Source: Gammaproteobacteria bacterium (lineage in GTDB: Bacteria > Pseudomonadota > Gammaproteobacteria > Steroidobacterales > Woeseiaceae). From it: a DNA stretch of 64,000 bases. The stretch lies in the NCBI GenBank assembly GCA_029863705.1, contig JAOTUU010000001.1:1-64000 (forward strand). The letters are read 5' to 3'. The position numbers and the translations under genes are program-made. Within the stretch, counting starts at the first letter, position 1, and the number at the start of each line of letters is the position of its first letter. The notes beneath the pieces were generated by a model. The model did not search any database. It saw nothing but the letters and a program-made list of their open reading frames with translations, and was not told the DNA's origin. Below, in pieces: positions 10,385-20,937 of the stretch.

Positions 10385-11083
10385 ATGACAAACAACGAAA
10401 ATCCGTCGAGACCGCATCGTCCGATTCGCAGTTTCGTGCGTCGTACCGGGCGACTAACACCGCCGCAGCAACGCGCATTGAAAGAGTTATGGCCAGCTTA
10501 CGGTGTCGATCTTGGCAGCACAGCAATTGACCTGGACGCCGTGTTCCGTCGAACCGCACCACGGATACTCGAAATCGGTTTTGGCAACGGTGAAACGCTC
10601 GTGCAACAGGCCGCTGATAATCCCGATTGTGACTACCTCGGCATCGAGGTTCACGAACCCGGTGTTGGGCATTGTTTGCTACGCGCACAAAGCGCGGGCA
10701 TTTCGAACCTGAGGTTGATCACACACGACGCGATCGAGGTACTCGAGGCGAATGTGCCGCTCGGTTCCTTGCAGCGAATTAACCTCTACTTCCCTGACCC
10801 GTGGCCCAAGAAACGACATCACAAGCGCCGCATTATTCAGCCCGCCTTCCTTAAGCTATGTGCAGACCGCCTGGCGGAAGGCGGCGCATTGCACGTTGCC
10901 ACGGACTGGTCGAATTACGCAGAGCACATCGACGAAATACTTTCAGGGTCGGAGCTGTTTCGCTGCAGCGAACGCCGCGAGCATGATGGTGACAAACCAC
11001 TCGATCGGCCGATGACGAAGTTCGAGCGTCGTGGCCTCAGGAAGGGTCACCGAATCTGGGACTGGCGGTTCGAAAAACTATAG
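10385..11083 (+). CDS. trmB: tRNA (guanine-N7-)-methyltransferase
   Basis: LEIGFGNGETLVQQA, LYFPDPWPKKRHHKRRIIQPAFL; start corrected to ATG 10385. Confidence 0.95.
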   Translation: MTNNENPSRPHRPIRSFVRRTGRLTPPQQRALKELWPAYGVDLGSTAIDLDAVFRRTAPRILEIGFGNGETLVQQAADNPDCDYLGIEVHEPGVGHCLLRAQSAGISNLRLITHDAIEVLEANVPLGSLQRINLYFPDPWPKKRHHKRRIIQPAFLKLCADRLAEGGALHVATDWSNYAEHIDEILSGSELFRCSERREHDGDKPLDRPMTKFERRGLRKGHRIWDWRFEKL

Positions 11084-11088
11084 TGATC

Positions 11089-11137
11089 ATCGCGGCCATG
11101 GGCCGCTCCTACAGTAGGAGCGGCCCATGGCCGCGAT
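11089..11137. repeat. 49-bp palindrome (24-nt perfect arms, 1-nt centre): inverted pair of REP-like units; possible bidirectional terminator
   Basis: atcgcggccatgggccgctcctac-a-gtaggagcggcccatggccgcgat between convergent trmB and the Rieske gene. Confidence 0.9.
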
Positions 11138-11139
11138 AT

Positions 11140-11502
11140 TTACATGCTTGTCGGACCCGTCGCATAAATCACGCCGTCTCGCACTTCAACCGCAACGATG
11201 CGCAACGACTTGCCGCGGCATGGGCCGGCGAAACATAAACCCGTATCGATTTCGTAGAGCGCGCCATGTGATGCGCACTGAATCGCCGAATCGTCTTTGT
11301 TAAAGAAGCCGTCGGGCATCCAGTTCAGCTGGTGCCCTACGTGCGCGCAAAAATTCTGATAGGCAAAGACCTCATCGCCCTGGCGAACGACAAAACCAAG
11401 AAATGGCCAGTCGCCATCACCAATACTGAACTCCCGGCAACCCGGGTCGGAGAGCTCGTCCAGCCGGCCTACGGCAACTTCAGCCGTGTCACTCATCGGC
11501 AT
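11140..11502 (-). CDS. Rieske [2Fe-2S] domain protein
   Basis: FCAHVGHQL...CASHGALYEIDTGLCFAGPC. Confidence 0.88.
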   Translation of the reverse strand: MPMSDTAEVAVGRLDELSDPGCREFSIGDGDWPFLGFVVRQGDEVFAYQNFCAHVGHQLNWMPDGFFNKDDSAIQCASHGALYEIDTGLCFAGPCRGKSLRIVAVEVRDGVIYATGPTSM

Positions 11503-12742
11503 TCCACGGCGCTACCTTGAACAGCAACAGCATTCCCGGAATCGCCAATGCTGTGCATAAGAGAAAAAAGTTCGTCCAGCCCACGCTCTCGACGATCAGT
11601 CCGGTCACAGCATTTGCCAAAGTTCGAGGCACTGCTGTGAGCGCGGTAAACAGCGCAAACTGTGTTGCGGCAAACACAGGATTTGTGGCGCGTGCAATAA
11701 ACGCCGTGAATGCGGCGGTCCCGAGCCCGACCCCGAGATATTCGAACCCGTTCGCAAAGCCGAGCAGCCACAAGTTCGCGCCAACAACCGAAAGCAGCGC
11801 AAAGCCGAGGATACTCACCACCTGCACGACGCCGAAAATCCACAGCGCACGGTTGATGCCCAGCTTGATCATGACCACACCACCGAGCAAACCTCCGACC
11901 GTCGCCGCGATCAATGCAGCAGCCTTTGCAACCGAACCTATCTGAGTCAGCGTAAAGCCAAGGTCCACGAAGAACGGCGTCTGTAGCGCCGTTGCCATGT
12001 TGTCTCCCAGCTTGTAGAGAAACATGAACGCAAGCATCAATAATGCAGCAGCGATCCCCTTGCGCCCGACAAACTCCCGGAACGGCTCGATAACCGCATC
12101 CCGCAGAGTCTTCGGCGGGCTCGGTTCGGAAATGGCCTCCTGGATTAGCAAGGTCAGCAACAAGCCGACACCCATAAACGCGGCCACGACAACAAACACA
12201 GTGTGCCACGGCAAAAAGTCTGCAAGTATCAGCGCCAGCGAACCTGGTACCAACCCGGCAAGGCGGTAAGCCTGCACGTGTATAGCATTGCCAATTCCCA
12301 ACTCTATATCAGGCAGCAATTCGCGACGGAACGCGTCCAGCACGATGTCCTGGCTCGCGCTGAAGAATGCGACGGCGGCAGCCAGATAGGCCACTGTCCA
12401 GATCGACAGGTCTGGCTTGATGAAACCCATCGACGCGATTGAGACCAGCAACGCCAGTTGCGTCACCAGCATCCAACCGCGACGACGCCCGAGAAACGGC
12501 AACGTATACCGGTCCATGACAGGCGACCACAGAAATTTCCAGGTGTAGGGAAAACCAATCAGCGCGAAGAAACCGATTTCTGCCAGACCAACGCCCTCAA
12601 CACGCAGCCAGGCAGGCACCAGTTGAATCAGAACGTAGAGTGGCAAGCCGGACGTGAAGCCGGTAAAGACACAGATCAGCATGCGCCGGTTAAGGATCGC
12701 CTCTTTAAAGGACTGTCGCTGCATCGGCTGTACTTCGCTCAA
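11489..12742 (-). CDS. AmpG-like MFS transporter
   Basis: GFTSGLPLYVLIQLVPAWLRVEGVGLAEIGFFALIGFPYTWKFLWSPVMDRY, 12-TM profile. Confidence 0.88.
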   Translation of the reverse strand: MSEVQPMQRQSFKEAILNRRMLICVFTGFTSGLPLYVLIQLVPAWLRVEGVGLAEIGFFALIGFPYTWKFLWSPVMDRYTLPFLGRRRGWMLVTQLALLVSIASMGFIKPDLSIWTVAYLAAAVAFFSASQDIVLDAFRRELLPDIELGIGNAIHVQAYRLAGLVPGSLALILADFLPWHTVFVVVAAFMGVGLLLTLLIQEAISEPSPPKTLRDAVIEPFREFVGRKGIAAALLMLAFMFLYKLGDNMATALQTPFFVDLGFTLTQIGSVAKAAALIAATVGGLLGGVVMIKLGINRALWIFGVVQVVSILGFALLSVVGANLWLLGFANGFEYLGVGLGTAAFTAFIARATNPVFAATQFALFTALTAVPRTLANAVTGLIVESVGWTNFFLLCTALAIPGMLLLFKVAPWNADE

Positions 12743-13525
12743 TCAGTCTTCGTGAACCCAATCGTAGTCCATGATCAATGGTGCATGATCGGAAAATCGT
12801 TCGTCCCTGTAGATTTCAGTTCGCAGAACTTTGTCTTCGAGACCTTTTGTAACGACGTGATAGTCGATCCGCCAACCAACGTTGTTGTCCCAGGCGCGAC
12901 CGCGATTCGACCACCAGGTATATTCGTGTGGTTCCTGCTCGAGCGTACGAAACGCATCCACGTAGCGATACTCGCCAAATACTTTGTCCAACCAGGCGCG
13001 TTCCTCGGGCAGACAGCCAGAATTCTTTTGATTGGCCTTCCAGTTTTTGATGTCTTCCTCTTTGTGAACGATATTCCAGTCACCACAGATAATGTACTCG
13101 GAACGCTTTCGGCGCAGCTTGTGCAGGTGCTCAGTGAACGAATCCATGCAGCGGTACTTGGCTATTTGTCGTTCTTCTTTCGATGAGCCGGACGGCAGGT
13201 ACAACGAGACAACCGAAATGCCGCCGAGTTGCACCTCGAGGTAGCGCCCTTCATCATCAAACTCCTGATCGCCATAACCCCGCACGATTTTCTTCGGCTT
13301 GTGCCGGGTGTAAATGGCGACACCGCTGTAACCCTTCTTGACCGCGTCCTCGTAGAAGCAGTGATAACCCGCCGGGGAGAAAACCTCATCGTCAAGTTGG
13401 TGCACCTGGGCCTTGGTTTCCTGTATGCAAACGACATCGGCGTCTTGTTTTTTCAACCACTCGAAAAAGCCCTTGCGGGCAGCCGCTCGAATACCGTTCG
13501 CGTTCAGACTAATCACTCGAAACAA
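12743..13525 (-). CDS. xth: Exodeoxyribonuclease III
   Basis: ISLNANGIRAAARKGFFEWLKKQDADVVCIQETKAQ, FSDHAPLIMDY. Confidence 0.93.
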   Translation of the reverse strand: MFRVISLNANGIRAAARKGFFEWLKKQDADVVCIQETKAQVHQLDDEVFSPAGYHCFYEDAVKKGYSGVAIYTRHKPKKIVRGYGDQEFDDEGRYLEVQLGGISVVSLYLPSGSSKEERQIAKYRCMDSFTEHLHKLRRKRSEYIICGDWNIVHKEEDIKNWKANQKNSGCLPEERAWLDKVFGEYRYVDAFRTLEQEPHEYTWWSNRGRAWDNNVGWRIDYHVVTKGLEDKVLRTEIYRDERFSDHAPLIMDYDWVHED

Positions 13526-13615
13526 TCTTTTCTCCCTGGAGATTTGCGTGTGTCATAATTCGACGCGCCGATTGAAGGCGGCCATCATACTTTAGCTTCG
13601 CGACAAACAAACAAC

Positions 13616-14263
13616 ATGCAGGCCTATAAGAAAGAATTCATCGACCTGGCCCTTGAACTCGGCGTGCTTCGCTTTGGCGAATTTCGACTGAAGTCAGGCC
13701 GTATCAGCCCATACTTTTTTAATGCGGGCCTGTTCAACACCGGTTATGCGGCCGCAAGGGTTGGCCGATTTTACGCGGCGGCTATCGCCGAGTCGGACAT
13801 CAAATTCGACATGCTGTTTGGCCCCGCTTACAAGGGCATCCCGCTGGCTACCCTGGCGGCCGCATCGCTGGCCGAGCAGCAGGATATCGACGTTCCGTAT
13901 GCTTTTAATCGCAAAGAGGCGAAGGCACATGGAGAAGGCGGCAACATCGTCGGCGCGCCCCTTGCTGGCCGGGTGCTGATTGTCGACGACGTAATAACAG
14001 CCGGAACCGCAGTCCGCGAGGCCTACCAGATCATCTCCGCTAGCGGCGCAAAAGTGGCCGGACTGGTCATCTCCCTGGACCGCCAGGAGCGTGGCCAGGG
14101 CGCATTATCGGCGGTCCAGGAGCTCAAACAATCCCTTGATATTCCAGTACTTAGCATCATCCGCCTCAATGACCTGGTCGATATTCTTGAAGAGTCGGCG
14201 GAGTACGAGCAGTATCTGCAGCCCGTAATTGACTACCGCAAGAAATACGGTATTTTTGCATAA
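13616..14263 (+). CDS. pyrE: Orotate phosphoribosyltransferase
   Basis: PRPP motif [29 protein letters not shown]. Confidence 0.96.
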   Translation: MQAYKKEFIDLALELGVLRFGEFRLKSGRISPYFFNAGLFNTGYAAARVGRFYAAAIAESDIKFDMLFGPAYKGIPLATLAAASLAEQQDIDVPYAFNRKEAKAHGEGGNIVGAPLAGRVLIVDDVITAGTAVREAYQIISASGAKVAGLVISLDRQERGQGALSAVQELKQSLDIPVLSIIRLNDLVDILEESAEYEQYLQPVIDYRKKYGIFA

Positions 14264-14380
14264 GCGATTGAAACCATTGATAAGTTGGTTAAATATTTAC
14301 AGGAGCGGCGCATCGGATTAAGCTACAAAATCGCGAACCAGTCCCAAAATTTTAATTGCCAGACATGGCATAATTTCGCT

Positions 14381-15001
14381 ATGCGACTAATCGTCATTGC
14401 CATTACCTTGTGTTTTTTGGTGCCACTGGCATCTCAGGCGCAAGAGACCAGAACCTATCGTTGGGTAGACGACGAAGGCGTGGTGCACTACGGCGACAGC
14501 ATTCCGCCTGAGGCTTCAGAGAAGCCAAAGCAGGTCCTCAACGAACACGGTGTCACGGTTCGGCAACTCGAGGGCAGGAAGACGCCTGAGCAGATTGAGG
14601 CCGAGCGCGTCGCAGCAGCACTCCAGGTGCAAAAAGACCTGCAGCACCGCGCCGACACGGCCTTGCTCGCAACCTACAATACTGTTGATGAAATCACGAT
14701 GCATCGTGACCGGCGCATCGAACTGTTTCAGGCACAGGCACGCGTGACTGAGTTGTACCTGCGCAATCTGCGTCGCCGGTTGGCCGTGCTGGAAGAAGAC
14801 GCTCGCCAGTACAAGCCCTATAGTTCAGACCCCGCTGCCCCGACGATCGACCCCGATCTCGTTAAAGAGGTCCAACAAACGAAAGAGTCGATTGGGCGTC
14901 ATGAACAGAACCTGCTGAAGTACCAGACGGACGAGCAGCTAATAAAAGAACGTTTCGAAGGCGATATCAACCGCTTTATGACACTAAAAGGCCTCGGCTA
15001 G
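14381..15001 (+). CDS. DUF4124 domain secreted protein
   Basis: Signal peptide then RTYRWVDDEGVVHYGDSIPPEA. Confidence 0.85.
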   Translation: MRLIVIAITLCFLVPLASQAQETRTYRWVDDEGVVHYGDSIPPEASEKPKQVLNEHGVTVRQLEGRKTPEQIEAERVAAALQVQKDLQHRADTALLATYNTVDEITMHRDRRIELFQAQARVTELYLRNLRRRLAVLEEDARQYKPYSSDPAAPTIDPDLVKEVQQTKESIGRHEQNLLKYQTDEQLIKERFEGDINRFMTLKGLG

Positions 15002-15016
15002 GCTATATGTGACTGC

Positions 15017-15472
15017 TCAGGCCGTGCCTGAGTGCCCAAAACCTCCTGCACCACGGTCGCTGTTGTCGAATTCTTCGACAACTTTGAACTGCACTTGCTC
15101 CACGGGAACAAACACCATTTGCGCGATTCGCTCGGCCGGCTGCACCTCGTAGCTGCTCGAACTGCGATTCCAGCAGGAAATATAGACCTGTCCCTGATAG
15201 TCCGAATCGATAAGCCCGGTCAGGTTGCCGAGCACGAGGCCATGCTTGTGGCCGAGGCCCGAACGCGGCAACAGCACCGCCGCCAACGACGCGTCCGCAA
15301 CGTGAATAGCGAGGCCGGTCGGTACGAGCACCGTTTCTCCCGGTGCAACCGTCAACGGCGCATCTATGCACGCACGCATATCGAGGCCCGCCGAGCCATC
15401 GGTTGCGTAATGAGGTAGCGGGATCGAATCCCCTACACGGGGATCGAGGATTTTCAATTCAATGGATCGCAT
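15017..15472 (-). CDS. dut: dUTP diphosphatase
   Basis: [60 protein letters not shown]; start corrected. Confidence 0.95.
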   Translation of the reverse strand: MRSIELKILDPRVGDSIPLPHYATDGSAGLDMRACIDAPLTVAPGETVLVPTGLAIHVADASLAAVLLPRSGLGHKHGLVLGNLTGLIDSDYQGQVYISCWNRSSSSYEVQPAERIAQMVFVPVEQVQFKVVEEFDNSDRGAGGFGHSGTA

Positions 15473-16667
15473 TGCTTTCCTTTTCGTAACGATTGGCAAC
15501 GAGCTGAATAATCTGTCGGGCCAGTTCGGTTTTGGCCGTTTTCGCATAGCCTTGCTCGCCGCCCTGCCAATAGACCTCGACCGCATTGTCGTCGCGATCA
15601 AAGCCACAGTCATCACCCACGCGATTCGCAACAATCATGTCGAGTTTCTTGTTCTTGAGCTTGTCTAGCGCATAGCCGCGAACGTTTTCCGTTTCCGCGG
15701 CAAAACCCACGGTAAACGGAGCCTCATCCAGAGACGCAACGGACGCGAGAATATCCTTCGATCGCACCAGCTCAATGCTCATCGTCTCGCTGTTTTTCTT
15801 GATCTTTTGTTTGGCGGCATCTGTCGGCCGATAATCAGACACAGCTGCGGCTGCAATGAAGATGTCAGCGCCCTTAACCCGCTCGTGCGTCGCCGAGTAC
15901 ATTTCCGCAGCTGTCCTGACGTGAACCACTTTTGTGCCCGCCGGCTCGGCGAGCGAGACCGGGCCACTGACAAGAATCACATTGGCGCCCTGTGCCGCAG
16001 CCGCAGCGGCCACCGCGTAACCCATTTTTCCAGAGCTGCGGTTAGTGATGTAACGCACCGGATCGATCGGCTCGCGCGTAGGCCCGGCCGTGACCAGCAC
16101 TGTTTTACCTTTGAGTAATTGTTCGCTGGTTCCTGCCGGAAATTGCCCCGTACAAACGATGGCGGCAATCTCGCCGGGGTCGAGCATGCGGCCCGAACCG
16201 GTTTCTCCGCAAGCCTGTGAGCCATCATCCGGGCCGAGCATCCGGACGCCGCGATCCTCCAACATTCTGCGGTTCGCCTGCACGGCTGCATTACCCCACA
16301 TGACGTGATTCATCGCCGGCGCCAGTGCTATGGGCGCTTCAGTGGCCAGGCACAAGGTGGTTAACAAGTCCGACGCGGCTCCAGCGGCGAGCCGCGCCAT
16401 GATCTCGGCCGTAGCCGGCGCTATGAGAACGACGTCTGCCCAGCGTGCGAGCTCGATGTGGCTCATGGATGCCTCGGCTTCCTTGTCCCAGAGATTGGAT
16501 CGTATCGGCTTTCCCGAGACGGCCTGCAGTGCGGTTGAGGTTACGAATTCTTCTGCCGATGCCGTCATAACAATCTGCACATCCGCACCGTGGTCACGCA
16601 GGCGCCGCACGAGTTCGGGTGTTTTGTAGGCGGCAATACTGCCGGTTATGCCAAGAACCACATTCAT
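15459..16667 (-). CDS. coaBC: Bifunctional phosphopantothenoylcysteine decarboxylase/phosphopantothenate-cysteine ligase
   Basis: [55 protein letters not shown]. Confidence 0.95.
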   Translation of the reverse strand: MNVVLGITGSIAAYKTPELVRRLRDHGADVQIVMTASAEEFVTSTALQAVSGKPIRSNLWDKEAEASMSHIELARWADVVLIAPATAEIMARLAAGAASDLLTTLCLATEAPIALAPAMNHVMWGNAAVQANRRMLEDRGVRMLGPDDGSQACGETGSGRMLDPGEIAAIVCTGQFPAGTSEQLLKGKTVLVTAGPTREPIDPVRYITNRSSGKMGYAVAAAAAAQGANVILVSGPVSLAEPAGTKVVHVRTAAEMYSATHERVKGADIFIAAAAVSDYRPTDAAKQKIKKNSETMSIELVRSKDILASVASLDEAPFTVGFAAETENVRGYALDKLKNKKLDMIVANRVGDDCGFDRDDNAVEVYWQGGEQGYAKTAKTELARQIIQLVANRYEKESNAIH

Positions 16668-16771
16668 GAGCGCGAGCTTAGCCCGTTGTTCGTCGCAATA
16701 TCCACCGAATCCGGCCATGACGACCTGATTCGCGTGTTGTCGATATCGCTATCGGCGGTACACACTTCGTT

Positions 16772-17407
16772 ATGACATCCACCCGGGGACAACGGAAGAT
16801 CAGGAGCGATGCCGAGCTACTCGCCCTGTTCATCCAGGGGGGCAACGGCAGCAGTGCCGCTTGCGCACTGGCCCAGCGGCTCTTGTCGCGCTTCGGCGGG
16901 CTTCGCCAGCTGCTGCAGGCCGATCCGGCCGCACTTGCTGCGGAACGCGGCATCGGTACCTCCAAAACAGCCATTCTCGGGGCGCTGCCGGAACTCGCCA
17001 GGCGTTACTTTGAAGAGTCCCTGCCAGCCGGCGAGGCTATCCGCAGCCCGGATGACACGCGTACTTTCCTGCAGGCGAGGATGCGGCACCTGGGCCACGA
17101 GCTGTTCTGTTGCCTGTATCTGGACAACCGTCACCGGGTGCTGCGTTTCGACGAGATGTTTCGGGGGACGATAGATGGCACCAGTGTCTATCCGCGAGAA
17201 GTCGTCAAAGAAGCCCTCGCCGTCAACGCCGCGGCGGTCATTCTGGCGCACAATCACCCGTCTGGTGTCGCCGAGCCCAGCCAGGCAGATGAGCGCATCA
17301 CGCGGCGGCTCAAATCCGCCCTGGAGCTGGTTGACATACGCGTGCTGGACCACCTCATTATTGGTGGCGGACAAACAACCTCCATGGCAAGCCGGGGGCT
17401 CTTGTAA
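16772..17407 (+). CDS. radC: RadC family JAB/MPN+ protein
   Basis: ILAHNHPSGVAEPSQADERITRRLKSALELVDIRVLDHLIIG. Confidence 0.93.
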   Translation: MTSTRGQRKIRSDAELLALFIQGGNGSSAACALAQRLLSRFGGLRQLLQADPAALAAERGIGTSKTAILGALPELARRYFEESLPAGEAIRSPDDTRTFLQARMRHLGHELFCCLYLDNRHRVLRFDEMFRGTIDGTSVYPREVVKEALAVNAAAVILAHNHPSGVAEPSQADERITRRLKSALELVDIRVLDHLIIGGGQTTSMASRGLL

Positions 17408-17491
17408 TGCGCCGATCAGGCTGGTATAAAGTCCCGCTCTCTGCTCACCAGACGTGGGCAACTCTTTTGTAATATCAGAGACTTAAGCAAA

Positions 17492-17728
17492 ATGTCCAAG
17501 GTATGCCAAGTCACCGGGAAGCGCCCGCAAAGCGGAAATAACGTTTCTCACGCCAAGAACCGGACTCGTCGCCGTTTTCTGCCTAATTTGCAGAACAAGC
17601 GGTTTTGGCTCGAATCCGAGAAACGCTTCGTTCGTCTGCGTGTTTCGCACAAGGGCATGCGCATTATCGACAAAGTCGGCCTGGACAAGGTTGTTGCCGA
17701 CATGCGCGCACAAGGACAGCGCGTTTAA
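17492..17728 (+). CDS. rpmB: 50S ribosomal protein L28
   Basis: [34 protein letters not shown]. Confidence 0.97.
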   Translation: MSKVCQVTGKRPQSGNNVSHAKNRTRRRFLPNLQNKRFWLESEKRFVRLRVSHKGMRIIDKVGLDKVVADMRAQGQRV

Positions 17729-17746
17729 GCGCCGGGGACGACTCTA

Positions 17747-17914
17747 ATGGCCAAGACCAACCGCGAAAAAATCAAACTTGTATCCAGTGCAGGCACGGGT
17801 CACTACTACACTGTTGCGAAGAACAAGAAGCTTCATCCTGAAAAGCTGGAGACAAAAAAATACGATCCGACCATTCGCAAACACGTCATCTACAAAGAAG
17901 CGAAGATCAAATAA
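17747..17914 (+). CDS. rpmG: 50S ribosomal protein L33 (55 aa, absent from the ORF track)
   Basis: Translated by eye: [55 protein letters not shown]. Confidence 0.96.
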   Translation: MAKTNREKIKLVSSAGTGHYYTVAKNKKLHPEKLETKKYDPTIRKHVIYKEAKIK

Positions 17915-17936
17915 ACCGGTCGTCGATAATTCATAG

Positions 17937-17964
17937 AAAAAGCCCGCCCATCGCGGGCTTTTTT
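17937..17964 (+). terminator. Rho-independent terminator after rpmBG
   Basis: aaaaaGCCCGC-ccatc-GCGGGCtttttt. Confidence 0.85.
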
Positions 17965-17980
17965 GTATGCTCAAGCTGAG

Positions 17981-18793
17981 ATGCCTGAACTACCTGAAGT
18001 CGAAACCAGCCGTCGCGGTATCGAGCCGTTTCTCGTTGGGGAGCAGATTCGCGATGTTGTCATTCGCCAGCGAAGCCTGCGCTGGCCTATCAGCGAGGAC
18101 ATCGACGAACACCTTCCGGGCGCCACCGTTGCATCGATTGGCAGACGTGCCAAGTACCTGTTGATCAACACGAGCAACGGCACCGCAATACTTCACCTTG
18201 GTATGTCCGGCAGCGTGACAATTGTCGACGCCGATACGCCGGCGGCGCTTCATGACCATGTCGATATTGTGCTCAAGTCTGGCAAATCACTTCGCTTTCG
18301 CGATCCGCGGCGGTTCGGGTCATTGCACTGGTCGCAAGACGCGAGTCAGCATTGGTTGCTTAACAAACTTGGCCCCGAACCGCTAGACGAGGAGTTTTCG
18401 GCGGAATATTTGTGGGCCCGCTCACGCGGCCGCAGGGTCGCAGTCAAGCAGTTCATCATGAACGCGAATATCGTTGTCGGCGTTGGCAACATTTACGCGA
18501 GTGAGTCTTTGTTTCTTGCTGGAATTCATCCGCGGCGAGCTGCTGGCCGAATCGCATTGAGCCGCTACGAATTGCTCGTGTCGACCACAAAAGACGTTCT
18601 TGAAAAAGCGATTCGAGCTGGCGGCACCACTTTGCGTGACTTCTATGGCAGCGACGGACAAGCGGGTTACTTTCAGCAGAAGCTCGAGGTTTACGGCCGC
18701 GATGGCGATCCTTGTTCCCGGTGCAAGCGACCGATTTCGCTGCTCGTCATCGGGCAGCGTTCGACGTTTTATTGCAAAGACTGCCAGCGATAG
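17981..18793 (+). CDS. mutM: Formamidopyrimidine-DNA glycosylase
   Basis: MPELPEVETSRRGIEPFL with catalytic Pro2 and C-terminal zinc finger CSRCKRPI...CKDCQR. Confidence 0.96.
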   Translation: MPELPEVETSRRGIEPFLVGEQIRDVVIRQRSLRWPISEDIDEHLPGATVASIGRRAKYLLINTSNGTAILHLGMSGSVTIVDADTPAALHDHVDIVLKSGKSLRFRDPRRFGSLHWSQDASQHWLLNKLGPEPLDEEFSAEYLWARSRGRRVAVKQFIMNANIVVGVGNIYASESLFLAGIHPRRAAGRIALSRYELLVSTTKDVLEKAIRAGGTTLRDFYGSDGQAGYFQQKLEVYGRDGDPCSRCKRPISLLVIGQRSTFYCKDCQR

Positions 18794-18794
18794 C

Positions 18795-19283
18795 TCACGC
18801 CCGGCCGACACGCTCCATTAATGCCAGCTGAACCTTCGGCGAAACGAACTCAGAAACATCTCCGCCCAATGAGGCAACCTCACGGACCAGGCTCGAGGAA
18901 ATGAATGTGTGCTTTTCGGTGGGCGTCAGAAACGCCGTTTCGACCTCGTCGGTAAGGTGACGATTCATATTCGCGAACTGAAACTCGTACTCAAAGTCGG
19001 ACACAGCACGCAAACCTCGAATCATGACGCGCAAGCCCTGTTTCAGGGCGAAGTCCACGGTCAGCCCCTTATAGCCGGTTACTTCAACGCCTTCGATATC
19101 GGCAAGCACGGCACGGGCCAGCGCAACGCGTTCTTCAGTATTAAACATCGGCGCCTTGCCACTCGTATCGTCAGCAACCGCGACGACGACCTTGTCGAAT
19201 AACTGGGCGGCACGGCGTATGAGATCTTCATGGCCCAGCGTGATCGGGTCGAATGTACCCGGGTACATTGCTGAAACTGTCAT
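18795..19283 (-). CDS. coaD: Phosphopantetheine adenylyltransferase
   Basis: [33 protein letters not shown]. Confidence 0.95.
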   Translation of the reverse strand: MTVSAMYPGTFDPITLGHEDLIRRAAQLFDKVVVAVADDTSGKAPMFNTEERVALARAVLADIEGVEVTGYKGLTVDFALKQGLRVMIRGLRAVSDFEYEFQFANMNRHLTDEVETAFLTPTEKHTFISSSLVREVASLGGDVSEFVSPKVQLALMERVGRA

Positions 19284-19295
19284 CCGAAAAACCTC

Positions 19296-19895
19296 CTAGC
19301 TCTTGTTCGCCGGCTTCACGAGTGAATAACGAACATTCCCGGCGTTTTTTGTCTTGAGTGTTTGCCAGTTTGGCGGCAAAACAACCTCCGGCTTCGCCCT
19401 GTCTTCCTCAACGTATAGCAGAGCATCCGGTGCAAGTATTGACGATTCGTCCAGAAGTTTACACAAATCACCAAGCAACTCATCGGCGAAAGGTGGATCC
19501 AGAAAGATGATATCGAACTGGTCAGCTCCGGAAGTCAGCAAATACCTGTATGCGTCCGTTCGGCGAACCGCTGCCTTTTTTGCCCCGAGGGCTGCGATAT
19601 TCTTCTGCAAGGTTCGCGCGGCCAGCGGCGATGCCTCAATGAATAACGCCTCAGCCGCTCCCCGCGACAAGGCCTCGAGTCCAAGTGCACCGGTTCCTGC
19701 GAACAGATCAAGGCAACGGGCGCCGGCGAGGTGTGGTGTCAGCCAGTTGAATACGGTCTCGCGAATCCGCTCCGCAGTGGGCCGCAAGCCTGGCACGTCG
19801 GCGATTTCCAACAGACGACTGCGCCAAATTCCCGCTACAATACGCAGCCGCCCCCGCTGGGATTTGTTGCCGGCTTTTGCGGTTCGTCCCGTCAT
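19296..19895 (-). CDS. rsmD: 16S rRNA (guanine966-N2)-methyltransferase
   Basis: LRPTAERIRETVFNWL, DLFAGTGALGLEALSRGA, FLDPPFA. Confidence 0.94.
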   Translation of the reverse strand: MTGRTAKAGNKSQRGRLRIVAGIWRSRLLEIADVPGLRPTAERIRETVFNWLTPHLAGARCLDLFAGTGALGLEALSRGAAEALFIEASPLAARTLQKNIAALGAKKAAVRRTDAYRYLLTSGADQFDIIFLDPPFADELLGDLCKLLDESSILAPDALLYVEEDRAKPEVVLPPNWQTLKTKNAGNVRYSLVKPANKS

Positions 19896-19977
19896 CGTCC
19901 TTTGTGGTTTTTGTTAGCGCTTGGTGCCACGCAGACAGTGTAGGTGATTCATCGCCTCCAGGTGAATTTGAATATTG

Positions 19978-20937
19978 ATGTTTTCGAAAAAAGAAAAGAC
20001 CGCTGAGTCGCAGAGTTTTATTAAACGTCTGCGGGCGCGGCTGAATCGCGGCGATAGCTGGCTCACCTACGACCTTGCCAACCTGGCACCGGGCGGTGAA
20101 ATTGATGAAGAGGTTCTCGAGGAACTGGAGTCTTTGCTCGTTATGGCCGACGTCGGCGTCGATACGACCGAGCAGATTATTGGTGAATTGCAAAAAAGTC
20201 TCGCACGCAAAGAACTCAAAGATGTCGATGCGCTCCGCAAGGGCTTGCATCGGTCACTGCTTGGAATTCTCGAACCCGTCTCGTTGCCGCTGGAGATAAC
20301 TGCGCAAGACGGCCCGTTTGTCATCCTGATGGTGGGCGTTAATGGCGCGGGCAAAACCACGACCATTGGCAAACTGGCGAATCGATTCAAGGATCAGGGC
20401 CTGTCAGTTATGCTTGCTGCCGGCGACACGTTCCGCGCTGCAGCCGTCGAACAGCTGCAGGCCTGGGGCGAACGAAACGACGTGCCAGTCGTTTCCCAGC
20501 AGGCCGGAGCTGATCCCGCAGCGGTTGTATTCGATGCGTGGGATGCCGCGCGTGCCAGGAATATTGACGTCCTGCTTGCTGACACTGCGGGTCGTCTACA
20601 AAACCAGCAAGGCCTTATGGACGAACTCGAGAAGATCAAACGCATCATTGGCCGCCGTGACAACACAGCGCCGCATGAGGTCATGCTCGTTCTCGACGCC
20701 AGCCAGGGCCAGAACGCATTAGTACAGGCGCAGAAATTCCATGAGGTATTGGGCTTGACTGGCATCACAGTGACAAAGTTGGACGGCAGCGCAAAGGGTG
20801 GCATTCTGCTTGCGATCGCTAACCAGCTTAAGGTCCCGCTTCGGTTCATCGGCATCGGGGAATCGCTCGAGGACATGCAGCCTTTTTCCGCCGAAGAGTT
20901 TGTTAGCGCATTACTGAATAGCAGCAGCTCGACATGA
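19978..20937 (+). CDS. ftsY: Signal recognition particle receptor FtsY
   Basis: MVGVNGAGKTTTIGKLA, DTAGRLQNQQGLMDELEKI, TKLDGSAKGG. Confidence 0.95.
   Translation: MFSKKEKTAESQSFIKRLRARLNRGDSWLTYDLANLAPGGEIDEEVLEELESLLVMADVGVDTTEQIIGELQKSLARKELKDVDALRKGLHRSLLGILEPVSLPLEITAQDGPFVILMVGVNGAGKTTTIGKLANRFKDQGLSVMLAAGDTFRAAAVEQLQAWGERNDVPVVSQQAGADPAAVVFDAWDAARARNIDVLLADTAGRLQNQQGLMDELEKIKRIIGRRDNTAPHEVMLVLDASQGQNALVQAQKFHEVLGLTGITVTKLDGSAKGGILLAIANQLKVPLRFIGIGESLEDMQPFSAEEFVSALLNSSSST

Noticed and set aside
12458-13186. 242-aa plus-strand ORF across AmpG-like and exoIII genes
   Set aside because: Antisense to two conserved genes; composition is not protein-like
14299-14317. tacaggagcggcgcatcgg resembles the REP-like unit
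   Set aside because: Only the GGAGCGGC core and CAT match, the hairpin is not preserved; likely chance
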